From Mycoemilia scoparia (taxonomy: Eukaryota > Kickxellomycota > Kickxellomycetes > Kickxellales > Kickxellaceae), in contig JANBPU010000179.1 of assembly GCA_027575805.1 (NCBI GenBank), positions 1 to 32,727 on the forward strand: a stretch of 32,727 nucleotides of DNA, in the 5' to 3' direction. Shown piece by piece: positions 9,501 to 19,809 of the stretch (position 1 is the stretch's first letter; each line of letters starts with the position of its first letter). Under the pieces are notes generated by a model. The model was not told where the DNA came from. It saw nothing but the letters and a program-made list of their open reading frames with translations, and made no database searches. Position numbers and translations under genes: made by a program.

Positions 9501-10452
9501 TCAGGGCAGTGCGAGTATATACATCTTCGAATTTTGGTCCAGGCCACATCCATTTGATAGCAGGTGCATCCATTTTAGATCCGGGGTACCTGATAGTTCT
9601 CTTGACATCATCTGGTGTGCCAGTGATCTCGCGAATGGGTGGCTGGGGAATACGCATGACATTTCCATTCTTGAGACTATCCGGGAATGTATCATTCAAA
9701 TATTTTGACAAAGTCTCTAGCACAAATTCAGATTTGGTAAACGATCCAATCAAAATAATAGAAATGTTTCTTGGGTTATAAAACTTTCTATGATAGTCGA
9801 TGATTTCTTGGTTAGTAAGTAGAGGAATTTGTGTGGTATCGCCGCCAAATTCATGGTGATAGGCAGATTCTTTAGGATACATCATTTCGTGACCATGACG
9901 GTTTAACAATTCATAAAGCTCATTCATGCATGAAGACATTTCGCTAAACACAACACCCTGTTGCTTTCCATTTTCGTCAACATGGTATACCTCGGTGGTG
10001 AATTGTTCATCCTTTAAAAGTGGTTGGAGTACATGGTCAAGAAATACGGGTAGAACGTTGATAACGCCGTCTTGTCCAGCACCACCATAGGTGTAGACAG
10101 TGTTATCAGTATCGGTAAATGCGTTGGTTCCGTTGGAAAGTGAACGATGAGCTAAAGCGTCTAGATAACCTCGGTTGGGATAGTTTTTGGATCCACAGAA
10201 TATCAAGTGCTCTAACGTATGAGCCAAGCCCTTGCTATTATCAGTGACGGTTGGAACAACGATGCTTAAGGTAGCCAATGGGCCTGGGACTTGACCAAAA
10301 ACGACACGCAAACCCAAAGTGTCATGCTTGTATACTTGGACCTCATATTCATTGCTGCTTGAAGTACTACCATCATTGGTAGGTTTATCACATGGCTTTG
10401 AATCAGCCGAGATTTTGTAGGGAGAACACTCCAGACTAAATTCGAAGGGCAT
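6505..10452 (-). CDS. M16 family zinc metallopeptidase, YOL098C/SPAC3H1.02c-like (1315 aa)
   Basis: Intracellular zinc-dependent peptidase of the pitrilysin/insulinase clan, encoded in one uninterrupted exon. The inverted zinc motif HTLEH is at residues 78-82 (His78, catalytic Glu81, His82). Glu171 in GVVFSEM is the likely third ligand, at the place where presequence-protease-type enzymes carry GVVYNEM. SLSNGTNAFTDTDNTVY (about 104-120) is the expected substrate-side segment. The order then follows the two-half M16 layout, and the C-terminal half lacks a second zinc motif, as is normal. The closest known proteins are the roughly 1,000-residue yeast cytosolic homologues; the extra length comes from hydrophilic Ser/Asn/Asp-rich inserts near residues 370-390, 975-1030 and 1225-1265. 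The N-terminus shows no clear mitochondrial presequence, so cytosol is favoured over matrix. Physiological substrate unknown. Confidence 0.93.
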   Translation of the reverse strand: MPFEFSLECSPYKISADSKPCDKPTNDGSTSSSNEYEVQVYKHDTLGLRVVFGQVPGPLATLSIVVPTVTDNSKGLAHTLEHLIFCGSKNYPNRGYLDALAHRSLSNGTNAFTDTDNTVYTYGGAGQDGVINVLPVFLDHVLQPLLKDEQFTTEVYHVDENGKQQGVVFSEMSSCMNELYELLNRHGHEMMYPKESAYHHEFGGDTTQIPLLTNQEIIDYHRKFYNPRNISIILIGSFTKSEFVLETLSKYLNDTFPDSLKNGNVMRIPQPPIREITGTPDDVKRTIRYPGSKMDAPAIKWMWPGPKFEDVYTRTALNLLGAYLASYPSSPLQQRFVECENPICHEATFYENPCKPPTFEFVVTGLPDDEQDSNSDHGKGKKSSSKKRNHMLEDGYMTKEILKTLKDIYKSKFSGDPQPLANILQRNRDQLIETHESEPHGLIRDAALQAITAFHFSGTSVDLEQPDFQAYSHTIKTLDRLSQEPVDFWLDLLKNWLIDSKYRELVAIPDIKLGQKLEEEERKAEAKRVEEMGGMEGQEKRAAEIKRAIELCAVNLPDDVKDSMAPVPNLANVPTLPYKEARITIPATEGLPKGNPSRPFEVFDLFESRTEMVTVRLHIPLFELDDTHRLFLYLFEQSILSSDMVLPPGVPFDEETWEDAKKNKKSRKLRRIEYTVVSNKLNNNVCEAAVGLGDGAPAFKMTSLTEHFGSDSTSKADRYKYMIRWIIQGILFTDFTPERIQTFCKNLLGDIADYKRGEKDICILALHRILFPTVYDSAQLKEGESRYNKSSIDSNHQTISICRQEPFIRAIAKAFDNPKDSNNASIVKSTLEHLKAIQNYMFGLVASGDWDSDMQFGFVSIAAPFGSTTQNKNIDGSPTKSATPFAEEIAKYFVMEWDRNLEACVRYNNNTKKQSLSSYAYDSVKKAFRKLRLGGSKSSIASTNGAELKKSNGSSINNADGAMTDKSSKSSSDSGSHVESTSDKGIPPGNIASAPDQVKLRKSPFPFPRPRFFPDVKHPVGVHIPSSTVQCSFLMTRIPCNLCLRPSVYDPKPCKVIDAFALLLLCNILSRTDGPIYNAVRANGYAYGASIVLYQNLSQLGIQIHNATNVAKAQYAIWKIIEEMATPEGWTKYVNKFEIELCKSTFSYEIAVEGQTTKRMFNTQKWCSLWGFESIGERISEVSDYIKQVTEDDFKRVYKEHLARFIDPNAAAVMVVVTPVSTGGDDDGEDEAEGQDEANSNGKRESSLDSHATNTSKNSDSSVSHIKELLDNPYGYKFVERKFEDFEFKFDFNDPDTYRINESAFDIIRKGLSSS

Positions 10453-11160
10453 GGCTAGCTAATTTATATTCCTTTTATTAGTGTCGCTATCTCGCTGAAC
10501 GCAGTAATACCAGTTGTTGTATAGGTGTGCTTGGTTTGTTGGATAAAATTAAGGCAGTAATAGAAAAATTCTCTCCACAAAAATAGAACAACCGATAGGG
10601 TAGTAGTAGTAATAGTAGTAACAGTAGTAGTAGTAGTGGTGGTGGTGGATGTTTTTGTTTGGTAAGAATGCAGTAAAAGAATAAACGCACGAAAGGGAAA
10701 ACTGATATATATATATATATATAAGGACAGTGAGACAGACAGGGAATAATAAGAATAAAGATTCCAAATACAACAAAACAGAAAAGTGTAAGAATAAAAA
10801 AGAAATCAAGATTGAAAAGAACTAAACAGGAAAAACTGCGTTCTGAAAGATGAAACACTAGGCGTTTCGTGGACAGGGAGTGTGAATGCGTATGCTGATG
10901 AATGGATAAATAGTATGTGGTTTGAGAAATTTAAACGAAAGGGAGTGAGGAACTTGTTCTTTTGTGTGGAGAACAAGAAAAAAGTGGTGGCAGTCCTGAG
11001 AGTATTTATAGTCAATTGGCTCATCATAGCATAAAATTTAACACAAACACACGCTCTCTCGCTCATCCTGCTATTTGTTGCTGATCGCATATACACCTGT
11101 AAGGCCAAAAAATATGGCTTATCAACAGTATGGCTAGCATACAGAAACTCCGGCATTCAC
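10453..11160 (-). promoter_or_regulatory. Upstream region of the M16 peptidase gene
   Basis: Contains a (TAG)n-rich microsatellite (about 10601-10650), an (AT)n run (about 10705-10722) and, on the minus strand, CCAATTGACTATAAATACTC near 11003-11022. The last has a CCAAT element beside a TATAAATA box. If that box is used, the 5' UTR would be about 500 nt and would include both microsatellites. ORFs across it are low-complexity translations of the repeats. Confidence 0.35.
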
Positions 11161-11862
11161 TACCCATTCACTCATACTTTCCCACTGACCACACTCTTTA
11201 AGGGAAAGACTGAATATAATATCAACTGGCATTACTCCGACTTTATGGAGGTGAGGGGCACAGGTGATGATTTTCTTGGCTCTTGCTTTTCTTGCCCACA
11301 ATTCTTTTGCCCCACACACGCACAAACATTTGAAAGAGAAATTTTGTTTGTATCTATTACGCAACTGTGCTGTACCTGCTTCTATAATAAAAAAGCCGAT
11401 TCCAATCTGGGATTCTTTCTTTGTTTCTCTGATGTTTGTATGGGGACTATTTGTATGTCTAAAAACGTAAGCTAGACAAACAAGTAGGAATACAACCAAG
11501 TAGCATAGCTTGGCAGCTTGATTTGGCACTCAGGCTATGCTTGTGTGTTGTCTGAATTCCAATTGTGTTATTCTTGCTGCTACTTGATTCTCCTCCAATT
11601 GTTGAACCAAACTAACCAATCCTGGTATAATATCATTTTGTCACCTGCCTTTTGTTATCTCTTTTTTCCCATTTAAGCAAAGACGCGCACAAATCTGCAT
11701 CTAAAGCTAATATAAACATGTATTATACACATATTGCTAGAATTATAAAAGTATCTGACAAGATGGTGTTGGCGGTGATGATCACGAGTAGAATACAATG
11801 GAGTAACAGCTCTATACACTACAAGCGTAATATTATATGCACTACTTTGAAATTATATAAAC
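11161..11862. other. Intergenic, no gene recognised
   Basis: A 131-codon open stretch on the minus strand (11134-11529) has no ATG near its start and no domain. Nothing else is supported. Confidence 0.4.
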
Positions 11863-12027
11863 CATTTGGCCAAAGTTTACACAAGGCCGTGGGCAAAATG
11901 GATCCCCAGGAGTTGCATATGCGATGCTAGGTTATTGGGTCAAATCTAAGGGCCCATTTCTGCCCGCCATACATTTGACTCCAACTGAAATCTTTTCATT
12001 TATAGACTAAGCACACATTTCTAATAA
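11863..12027 (+). repeat. Dispersed repeat family B, copy 5
   Basis: One of the best-preserved copies. It starts CATTTGGCCAAAGTTTACAC and carries GGGCAAAATGGATCCCCAGG, AGTTGCATATGCGATGCTAG, AAATCTAAGGGCCCATTTCT and ACTCCAACTGAAATC, and ends around CACACATTTCTAATAAAAC. No recognised gene lies within 1.4 kb. Confidence 0.75.
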
Positions 12028-13784
12028 AACATAATATTGTATATACAGAAATCCTGGATACAAAAGAACTTCAACTCAGGCAGCAATCTAGTTAGCCCAC
12101 TGGAGTGATCAGTTGTGAAGAATCTTGCAGGGGCGGAGCTTATTTGACTAATACAATACTTTGAATCTTGGAATTGTCTATTTTTATAACACAATAATAG
12201 CCACAAAGTTACCAACCCAACAAAGTAGGTTTACAATTCTTGTTTAAGCTCCCTTTATATCTGCCTCTGTCGCTGTCTATTTGAGGGCACGCTCGTGTCC
12301 GCGCAGCCTTGTAGAGAGAGGGTCACCAGATATTGTTGTTAGGTGTATAGCCATCGTACTCACCGTCCTCTATTTTACCAGGCTTGTTTATTCCAATTGT
12401 CTGCAACACAATCGTACTTTCCTTTGTTGATACATAAAATTACCTAGGGACATTCCTGGATATTCTATGCATTGCATTAATTAAAAAAGGGTCTTTGAAT
12501 CATTTCAGCCAGTAAGTACATGGTATGAACCGCATTCTTAGTATTCAGCCATCTCGCCATCACCACCATTATACTACCACTACTACCGCACAATGACTGA
12601 AATAATAAGAACGCGCCTTACACTACTTTATCAATTAAGATGTTCAGAAACAAACAACTCTGAATACCTTTACAATTTCTAAATATACCATAGATATATA
12701 AATAACTCTATAACCAATAATGGTAGTGGCAAGAAATAAGGAATCCTTTGATTTAGATAAATATCTGTATGCATGTTTTATTTGTCTGTGTGTTTAAGCA
12801 ATAGCGAAGTCCTGTTGACGATCTCAATCTAGTAATCAGCAAGGCAATCTTGGCATTAATCACTCTGTTGGATGGTTTTCAAATAGAACAATGAATTACA
12901 TCAGAGATGCGTTTGTAGGTCTTACCTCTCACTACATCAAAATAAGCCAACTAATAAGCCGAAATGCTCCTAAGTTGGGAATTTTTGATCAATTTAAATC
13001 TTTTTGCCACAGTGTGCCTCTCTCTCTCACACTCGCTTTCTCTATACAGCCTTTTCTATTTCTGTTTCGGCTAAAGCTGTGAATTTAATTACGCCTAACC
13101 TGACATTATCATGGTAATTTATTACCATAGCAGCCTTATGGATTATATATGGGTGCTTTTTCTGTTTGACACTATTCGGTTTTCTTTTCTATAATATCTA
13201 TTTGATTTGAAAAATAAGCACTGTTTAAATACCGAGATGGTGTTTTGTTGGTAAACTATTAATCAATGTAATGTGTATGGTGGCTTTTTTGTAATGGCCT
13301 TATTGCATTACTATTGTACCTAAAATAAAACCTCGCTTATTTATTATTGCCTAAATGCAATGCCATGATGGCGGCAATAGTTCGGATGGTATGTGGAAAT
13401 AAAATGGGATGCTGTTAATTTTCAGTATTCACTCTAAATGCTCATGTCTGTGTGGTGTGTTCATGTGTTCATTCTATCGGTCCTCACCACTTATCCCCGC
13501 ACATCTCCTGTGTCTTTCTTTGCTTCCATAGAAACATTTGACTCTGATACACAACACAAAAAAAGACCTCAAAGCCCAATAGTAGCGTCTCAAAGATCTC
13601 GGTTTATGCACACCTCCATGCATCAGAAACGATCTCGTGATTAGATTTAGGGGACCTGCCAATGATCCGATTTGATTATTCCCACACAAGCCGAACATAG
13701 AATCGCAAGACGCAGCAGCAGCAGCAACAGTAGTGGCCGTTATTGTAATGAAATCGTAGCAGCCAACCAAATGATAATAACGGT
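12028..13784. other. Intergenic, no gene recognised
   Basis: Short ORFs without domain signals. The right end (from about 13700) carries a short CAG-rich run and leads into the pyrimidine-rich leader of the C2H2 gene. Confidence 0.4.
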
Positions 13785-14045
13785 ATGCATCGTATATTTT
13801 GTTATGGTTTCATATTGACTCTATTCCGCATTCTTACAGCTCTTCTTATTTTTGTAATCATCGGCCCAAAACCGAGTCCTTACATTTCTTTATTTCCCTT
13901 GAGCTTCTCTCTTTCTTTTTCCCCAAAAAAAGTTGACTCATTTTTATCGCCACCACAACCAATTTTCTTTAGGCTTTCAACCAGCTTACATTTACACTTA
14001 AATTCGCAATTCTTGGAAACCACACATAACCACCAGGCGAAAACA

Positions 14046-14576
14046 ATGTTGCTCATTCGCACTTCAGATAGCCACGTACATTGCGATTCCTGTGCCCTGC
14101 GCTTTAATTCAAATGCACAGCTTGAGTGGCATCAACGAAGAGCTCATAACCAGCGTGTTCCATCAAGCGCTACCAGCAATTTGGCATCGACTAGAAGCAG
14201 AGGCAGTAGTAGCAACACACTAAATAACCACAGACACTACAATGAACACTCAGCATCTACATCCCCTGTTTCTTCATCCAGTGGTGGGTCTAAGACTTCG
14301 CTGCTAAACTTTTTCAAGAAAGCCCTAACAATAAAGAACCACAACAGCTATGAGTATAAGGAGGAGGGGGAGGAGGAGTTTAGAGCGCCCTTTATTGACA
14401 ATGATACTTTCTTATTTGACCTCGATTCAATGGAAGATGACGAAAATGAAAGATCCAGCGATTATAGTAAATTTAGTGGATCGACTCTCGATAATAGCTC
14501 GGATTCAAGCAGCGGTCTATTCATTTATAAGCATCATCCCATTCCAGTATTCAATCCACACTCAAGCTCCCACTAA
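14046..14576 (+). CDS. Single C2H2 zinc-finger protein (176 aa)
   Basis: A small probable nucleic-acid-binding protein. One classical finger occupies residues 12-34, with Cys13, Cys16, His29 and His34 (C-x2-C-x12-H-x4-H), Phe20 and Leu26 in the hydrophobic core positions. The rest is Ser/Asn-rich up to about residue 85, then a short amphipathic stretch (SLLNFFKKALTIKN) and an acidic segment (EEGEEE and DSMEDDENE) ending in a Ser/His-rich tail. The frame stays open upstream to an ATG at 13785, but the extra 87 residues look like translated pyrimidine-rich leader. The ATG at 14046 (AAAACAATG) directly before the finger is preferred. A single finger usually needs flanking contacts or a partner for specific DNA binding. 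Target unknown. Confidence 0.7.
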   Translation: MLLIRTSDSHVHCDSCALRFNSNAQLEWHQRRAHNQRVPSSATSNLASTRSRGSSSNTLNNHRHYNEHSASTSPVSSSSGGSKTSLLNFFKKALTIKNHNSYEYKEEGEEEFRAPFIDNDTFLFDLDSMEDDENERSSDYSKFSGSTLDNSSDSSSGLFIYKHHPIPVFNPHSSSH

Positions 14577-15587
14577 CATGATTATTTGCCACCATAAAGT
14601 TGTTTGTTTTGATAGTTTTATTTATTTGTATTTTGTTTTTAGCTTTGCTCACATCCATAAACCTTTTTGGTTTTAGTTTAAGCACTATCATCTCCATTTA
14701 TTTTCAACTTCAATTCTTTTGCATTATTTCTCATTGTCTTCTTCTTTTTACATAACTCCCCCCCTTTCCCCTTCCCCTAGTCATCAAGCATTTTTATTCT
14801 GAATTACCAAAAATACCACCAGTTCCTTAAAACCATTAATCTTGGACACATTGTTATTAGTAAATATTAATAATCTCTGCTGACTATCACTTTTTGTCAA
14901 GGTTTTTATCCGCAATTCCTGTGTTTGTGTGTGTGTGTGTGTGAAGTCTAGACAATCATCTGAAGACAGTCTGGCTCCTGATTCTAAGTTTTCTTTCATT
15001 CTATAGTTCTAAAAGGAAACTCTAGCTACAGATGACCAAAAAATATCCGTATATCAGTTGAATAAAGAGCAGATATATTTTTAAATGAAGCTATAGCCAG
15101 ATCACATCCATCATCACCTGTTGTTGTTTTCTTAGTTTCGAATTGTATGCAAAGAAATGATCTTATGACCATGGTAATTGCGGATCTTCAGCAAATCATT
15201 CAAAGCCAAGAATTCGTGATTGAATTATTAATATCACATGAATGCTCTTTTCCCATTACCTTTACCTCTTTGGCTCAAATATCCATATTTTGATATTAAT
15301 AACATTTTATCACTAACCAAGAACATGTGATTACAATAATGTTAAGGTTAAAACAAATACATTTTTTCCTGGCAACAAAACAAAAAAGAAAATCATGAAA
15401 AACAAGCAAAACAAGCAAAACCCTTTTCCCAATATACATACAAAAACATAATAAACGTCAAATAGCAATTTAGAGATAAACATCTAATATATGCTTATAC
15501 TGATAGTCATAGAAAACCTGCTGATAACCTCAAAAGCCCTATTGTTGTAATGACTGTGGCACATTTCAACATAGAAGAAGTGCTCCT
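14577..15587. other. Intergenic between convergent genes
   Basis: Holds the 3' flanks of the C2H2 gene (plus) and the 272-aa gene (minus). A C-rich run lies near 14757-14778 and a (GT)n tract near 14925-14942. No other gene is supported. Confidence 0.45.
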
Positions 15588-16406
15588 TCATGTAGAAAAA
15601 GTGAATCTCAAAGAGACAACAACCATAAAGTCGGGATCATCATCTTCATTAAGAACAGTTCCAACATTCCAATCACCACCAGATTGACGGAGCTCCTCAA
15701 TAAACTCTTCATCGCCAATATGGTTGCTATATCCATAGGCTACTTCTTGACAATCCTTTATGAACGTCGAATACCTCATGGATACCATACAAGCACACCT
15801 TATACAAGCTCCTGCGGCCATTGCCATCATTTTGAGCGTGTATATGGTTTGCTCTCTGGCTGCATCAAGGCTAATGGATTCAACCCCAACTCGATCACTA
15901 CCAGAATTGTCTGGTAGTGTAAAGCTCTCTTTGTAGTTATCTTCGAGGTCCATGATGAGTTTAGAGAGCTGCTGAGTAGAAGTTCTGATGCTTTGGACTT
16001 CAGAATCGGAAACTGTGTTAACAACATAAGATCCGTCTCTATTGCTACTCCCTTGGCTGGGTTGTTTAGAAAGGGGTATATAGGTTTGAAGCCTACCTAT
16101 TTGAGAAACATTAAGCTGCGTGATACTAGACTTGCAGTCCTTTACGCCATCAATGACCATTCTCATGATACGCTTGTTCATGTTGATCACCTCATCTGGT
16201 GTCAAATCATCAGGCGAAAAAGAGAGTTTATGGAATTGATGCAAAAGGTTTCGCGCCAGTTCGTTGAGGCCCTCACATTTGGCTACCTCAGAAATGGTTG
16301 AAATTTGAAGAGCTACTTCGGGTTGACAGATACTCTGGACTTGGGTTAGTTTGGCTTTGTGGAATTGGGTTGCCCACCATTCAATACATGCAATTGTTTC
16401 AGACAT
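15588..16406 (-). CDS. Unrecognised 272-aa protein
   Basis: Single-exon ORF beginning MSETIACIEWW. I do not recognise a family. The composition is that of a soluble, mostly helical protein: residues 1-100 alternate hydrophobic and polar positions with few low-complexity stretches. A Ser/Asn-rich linker lies at about 112-125, followed by further predicted helices including the Ala/Met/Cys-rich TLKMMAMAAGACIRCACMVS (about 190-210). It ends with an acidic DDDPDF segment and a short hydrophobic tail. No signal peptide is seen, and the 190-210 stretch is only marginally hydrophobic enough to be a membrane segment. A TATAAATA box lies about 208 nt upstream. Balanced composition and a plausible promoter support a real gene; function unknown. 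Confidence 0.7.
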   Translation of the reverse strand: MSETIACIEWWATQFHKAKLTQVQSICQPEVALQISTISEVAKCEGLNELARNLLHQFHKLSFSPDDLTPDEVINMNKRIMRMVIDGVKDCKSSITQLNVSQIGRLQTYIPLSKQPSQGSSNRDGSYVVNTVSDSEVQSIRTSTQQLSKLIMDLEDNYKESFTLPDNSGSDRVGVESISLDAAREQTIYTLKMMAMAAGACIRCACMVSMRYSTFIKDCQEVAYGYSNHIGDEEFIEELRQSGGDWNVGTVLNEDDDPDFMVVVSLRFTFST

Positions 16407-16613
16407 TTTTGATTGCCTTTGCTGTAGGATTTGGTATATTTTTTTAAATAAAAAAATAAGAAAGAAAGGTAGATTACTCGCGATAATATTTTTAGATTTT
16501 ATGTGAATAAATTCACAAAGTTCTTATTAGTTGGGGTAGGAAGAAAAATGCGGTATTTGTTCTTATAGCTGTAAAAATAATTTTCTCAAGAAATTGGAAT
16601 GGTGTGAGACAGG

Positions 16614-16621
16614 TATTTATA
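16614..16621 (-). promoter_or_regulatory. TATA box of the 272-aa gene
   Basis: GTATAAATACC on the minus strand, about 208 nt upstream of the ATG at 16406, predicting a 5' UTR near 175 nt. Confidence 0.5.
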
Positions 16622-17100
16622 CAATCATAATTCCCTGCTTTGGCTACATCTGTTACCAAAAACAAACACATTGAAAAAGTTCAGGGTGTGAGTGAGCATA
16701 AAATATGCCTATAATCAATTGCTTTAACAAAACTTTTTGCATTACTCTTTTCAACACTCGAATAAACCAAGTTGATTATCGCATTTGGGAAATGTACCAT
16801 AAAATAATTAGGACATAAATCGTTGGTACAATAAGCATCTTACTTTGCAATAGTTAGAGTCAAACTCTGAAAAAATTGCAATGGTGTTTATGCGATTGTA
16901 AAGATAAGCTTTCTCCCATACCATGTTTTGTAACAAATAGTATCAAGGAAGAGTTAAATTTCCAATCCATAGAATGACAATGTTTCCAAATGCCAGGAAC
17001 TGATTAAACCAAAGCATTCGCTATATCTGCAAAAAATACAGCTGTAGTGAAAGTAGTAAAGATTTATTTTCCTAGGTCTATAATTGATAAATATTTTACT
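16622..17100. other. AT-rich intergenic, nothing recognised
   Basis: No ORF of note and no repeat-family copy identified. Confidence 0.5.
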
Positions 17101-17203
17101 ATATGAGAGATTATTTTTGAAGGCCTAGTCACGCATTTGGCTGTGGTTGCCACTATAATTGTTAGCCACCAAAAGATACCCTTCAAAAATTATGACCCAT
17201 ATG
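17101..17203. mobile_element. MITE-like element, shortened copy
   Basis: Ends ATATGAGAGATTATTTTTGAAG and CTTCAAAAATTATGACCCAT ATG form imperfect inverted repeats of the same family as 21914-22033. The interior keeps CATTTGGCTGTG and CTATAATTGTTAGCCACCAA. At 103 bp it is shorter than the roughly 120-bp copies. Confidence 0.7.
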
Positions 17204-18699
17204 TAAAGAATTTGTTGTAAAAGGAAAGAAATAAGGCTACTAACGATTCACCCCCATGCTTCCATTTCCCTCCTTATATATATACACACACACAGGAAAT
17301 TCCAATAGCAGCATGCAGACTGATTTCTCATAGGATTTGAAAGGATATCATCCATGCACCGCCCAAGATATCATACCCAGAGATCTATCAAAATACTTGT
17401 AGTAAAGACTTGTTAATGGCTTGCCCCCTTTAAGGCAATTACAAATATTCATCGTGTGGTATGTTGTTCTAAGCCCTGTGTAATGATTCCATAGCAAACC
17501 CTACCATTTTACCAATTGAAACTCTCCTGAGATAATATAGTGACTCTGTATGGTTTATAAGCCAAATTGTTGCCTTCTAGCCACAAAGGCAGTTACACAA
17601 CATTACTGCTTCCTAAAAATCAAGAATCAGGAATCATGGGGTTGAGTTCCTGTTTGTACTGCCAATCATTCTTCCAATCGGCCTTACCTTTATTAGTTAA
17701 GGAAAATTCTCTGAGTAGCTCTTCGTTTTGGTCCTCCTTTTTAGTTTGCTGTTTCTTTCAGTATCCCATTTTTATTACTCAGGAGACATATTAACTGCAC
17801 AGCATAAAGTAGACACACAATAGCTGCTTTGCTTCCACTATCCACAAATGTGTTGGTAATGCTTTAAAAAACAAGCTTGTCTAATAATATTGAAATACAT
17901 TAATGATCATAACCAAATTGCACATTGCACTATCCATACCTTGCATGTGTTGTGATATTGCCTATAATGTGTGGAGATAAATATACCATGCTGTGGTTAT
18001 TTAGGCTTTCCATAGAAAGCTAACTGCCTAGGCCATCAATCAGATATTTTGGTCCACCCAGAAAACTGATTGGCCAAGATACACTGGAGCATCACATAGA
18101 CTACGTTGACAGTAGGAGTCATCACACAATATTGGAAACATCTATAAATACAGAGCATGGGGCAGGATGGCCATTTTTCCTTAGTAGTCTTATTCCCATT
18201 AGTTTATATAGTATTATAATAAAATGGATACTTCACTTTCCCCACAGTAGAAACTGTACATAGTTACAACATCACAAGTAGCTTTCTCACAACATCATTT
18301 AATAGTCACGGCTAGCTTTCCCTTTATTGCCTTTCATTGCACATTTTAACCATTCAGTCAGTTTACTGATAATAAGACGACTACACTGAGCATGTAGCCC
18401 AACTCTGCCTCTGCCCATTTGTATGTATAGAAATAGACGTATATAGCAACAAAAACTGTAGAACCTTGGGTTATTTTAAATTGATTCTTTAAGTGGTTGA
18501 CACATACCAGTAGTATGAGCAAATTGATTATGGATACCACATTTCTATTTCAAGTCGTATCAACTTCATTGTATTTAAGTAATGTTTATTATTATAACTA
18601 TCCAGATTTAACGTGTAGCACTGATAAATATTGGTGGCTGGCTATCACCAATGCAAATAATTGTGTAAATTTTGATTTTATTGCAAAGTACACATTAAA
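17204..18699. other. Intergenic, no gene recognised
   Basis: Short (TA)n/(CA)n run near 17275-17295. ORFs under 90 codons, none with domain evidence. Confidence 0.4.
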
Positions 18700-18868
18700 A
18701 TATGGCCAGAATTCACTCAGGCTTGGTCAAAATGGCTCCACAGAAGTTGGGTTATGATCAGCTCATATTATGATCAAAACCGGGGAAATATTTCCGCATA
18801 CAATACATTTGATTCAAACTGAAGTCTGGCTTTATTCTTTAATTATGAAACTAAACATATTTATTATT
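18700..18868 (+). repeat. Dispersed repeat family B, diverged copy 6
   Basis: Recognisable blocks are ATGGCCAGAATTCACTCAGG, GGTCAAAATGGCTCCACAGA, ATACATTTGATTCAAACTGA and ATGAAACTAAACATATTTAT. It is more diverged than the copies at 6247 and 11863 and lies about 300 nt before the first duplicated gene. Confidence 0.6.
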
Positions 18869-19173
18869 GCTTTTTTGGTATCACAATAACCAGTATTTGT
18901 ATTTTAGAAGCTTTGCATTGAATGTTTATCATGCTCTCACGAAACCATGGCCTCTAATTACATTTCTATTCAAACTATATTGGTACATAATACTCTAGGA
19001 TTTGTGATTTTGATATCATCTGATCAGTTAAGTCTCATTGTATCAATGTTGACAATAGCCACCATAATATTGAAGCACATCACCACAGCTGCTTCTGACT
19101 TTGGCTTCAACTTACTCCAATTTCTTTTATCTTTTTTTTGACACTTTATAAGAAATTTTTAATTTATGAAAAA

Positions 19174-19809
19174 ATGCCTAAACCCAAAGCAACACAAAGT
19201 ACAGCTGAACCCTCAAGGAAGAAACCCAGAACGAGGTCGGCAGCATTAAGCAGGGAAAACAAAATAATGGCATATAGAATGATGCGAAGTGTACCAGAAT
19301 ATTATAAGAAAAAATGCCAAGCCCAGAGTACACGAGAGTATACAGGGATACCCCCAATAATATATTCAACTATAGCCAACTTGGGCATTGAAGGGATTGA
19401 AATGCATTATGATATTCCAGGATATGATTGCATTATAACCCATGACAATGTGATAATCCACAGCATGATGGCCAAATACGATGAAGCTGCCCATGCAAAG
19501 ATCTTGGAGTGCAACAGATACGAAAATCCCCTAGAGTGCCTAAAGGAGGGCAGGGGAGAACATATGAAGGAAGTAGAGCGGCCAAAGCTTTTCATATCAC
19601 AAATGACTACAAGGCTAGCAAGTGATCGTGGTAAAAACATGATTCGAATGATGAGAGACAAACGCGGTCAATTCGGGACTAATATATCTTTTGACTTGGA
19701 TTCTAAGGATTTAATTAGATGCTATGGACGTAATATTAGTGTTACCCTCAAATTGGCATGTGAGACCTTGGATAAGGGTGACGAGTACATAATGCAAATG
19801 CATCGTTAA
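19174..19809 (+). CDS. Duplicated unknown-family protein, copy 1 (211 aa)
   Basis: A hydrophilic protein with a basic N-terminus (SRKKPRTRS, about 14-22), which may act as a nuclear localisation signal. It is 211 aa like its paralogue at 22512-23147, with no indels and about 30 substitutions concentrated in the first 32 and last 75 residues. The start is the ATG at 19174, equivalent to the MP start of copy 2; the in-frame non-ATG stretch before it is not conserved. A TATA-like TTATAAG is about 27 nt before the ATG, at the same spacing as in copy 2. Three segments could be helices: NKIMAYRMMRSVPEYYKKK (about 31-49), IPPIIYSTIANLG (about 60-72) and KYDEAAHAKILECNRYENP (about 101-119). Their order and some residues recall an HMG box, without the usual Trp. 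That is a hypothesis; no family is firmly recognised. Convergent with the nuclease-like ORF 350 nt downstream. Confidence 0.75.
   Translation: MPKPKATQSTAEPSRKKPRTRSAALSRENKIMAYRMMRSVPEYYKKKCQAQSTREYTGIPPIIYSTIANLGIEGIEMHYDIPGYDCIITHDNVIIHSMMAKYDEAAHAKILECNRYENPLECLKEGRGEHMKEVERPKLFISQMTTRLASDRGKNMIRMMRDKRGQFGTNISFDLDSKDLIRCYGRNISVTLKLACETLDKGDEYIMQMHR

Noticed and set aside
10487..10858. 123- and 86-codon minus-strand ORFs with Leu/Tyr runs
   Set aside because: They are translations of the TAG and AT microsatellites upstream of the M16 gene.
11134..11529. 131-codon minus-strand ORF starting with a hydrophobic stretch
   Set aside because: It opens with GTG rather than ATG, the first in-frame ATG comes late, and there is no domain or promoter evidence.
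13785..14045. N-terminal extension of the C2H2 protein from the ATG at 13785
   Set aside because: The extra 87 residues are a Phe/Leu/Ser/Pro-rich reading of a pyrimidine-rich leader. The ATG at 14046 sits directly before the finger. Transcript data could reverse this.
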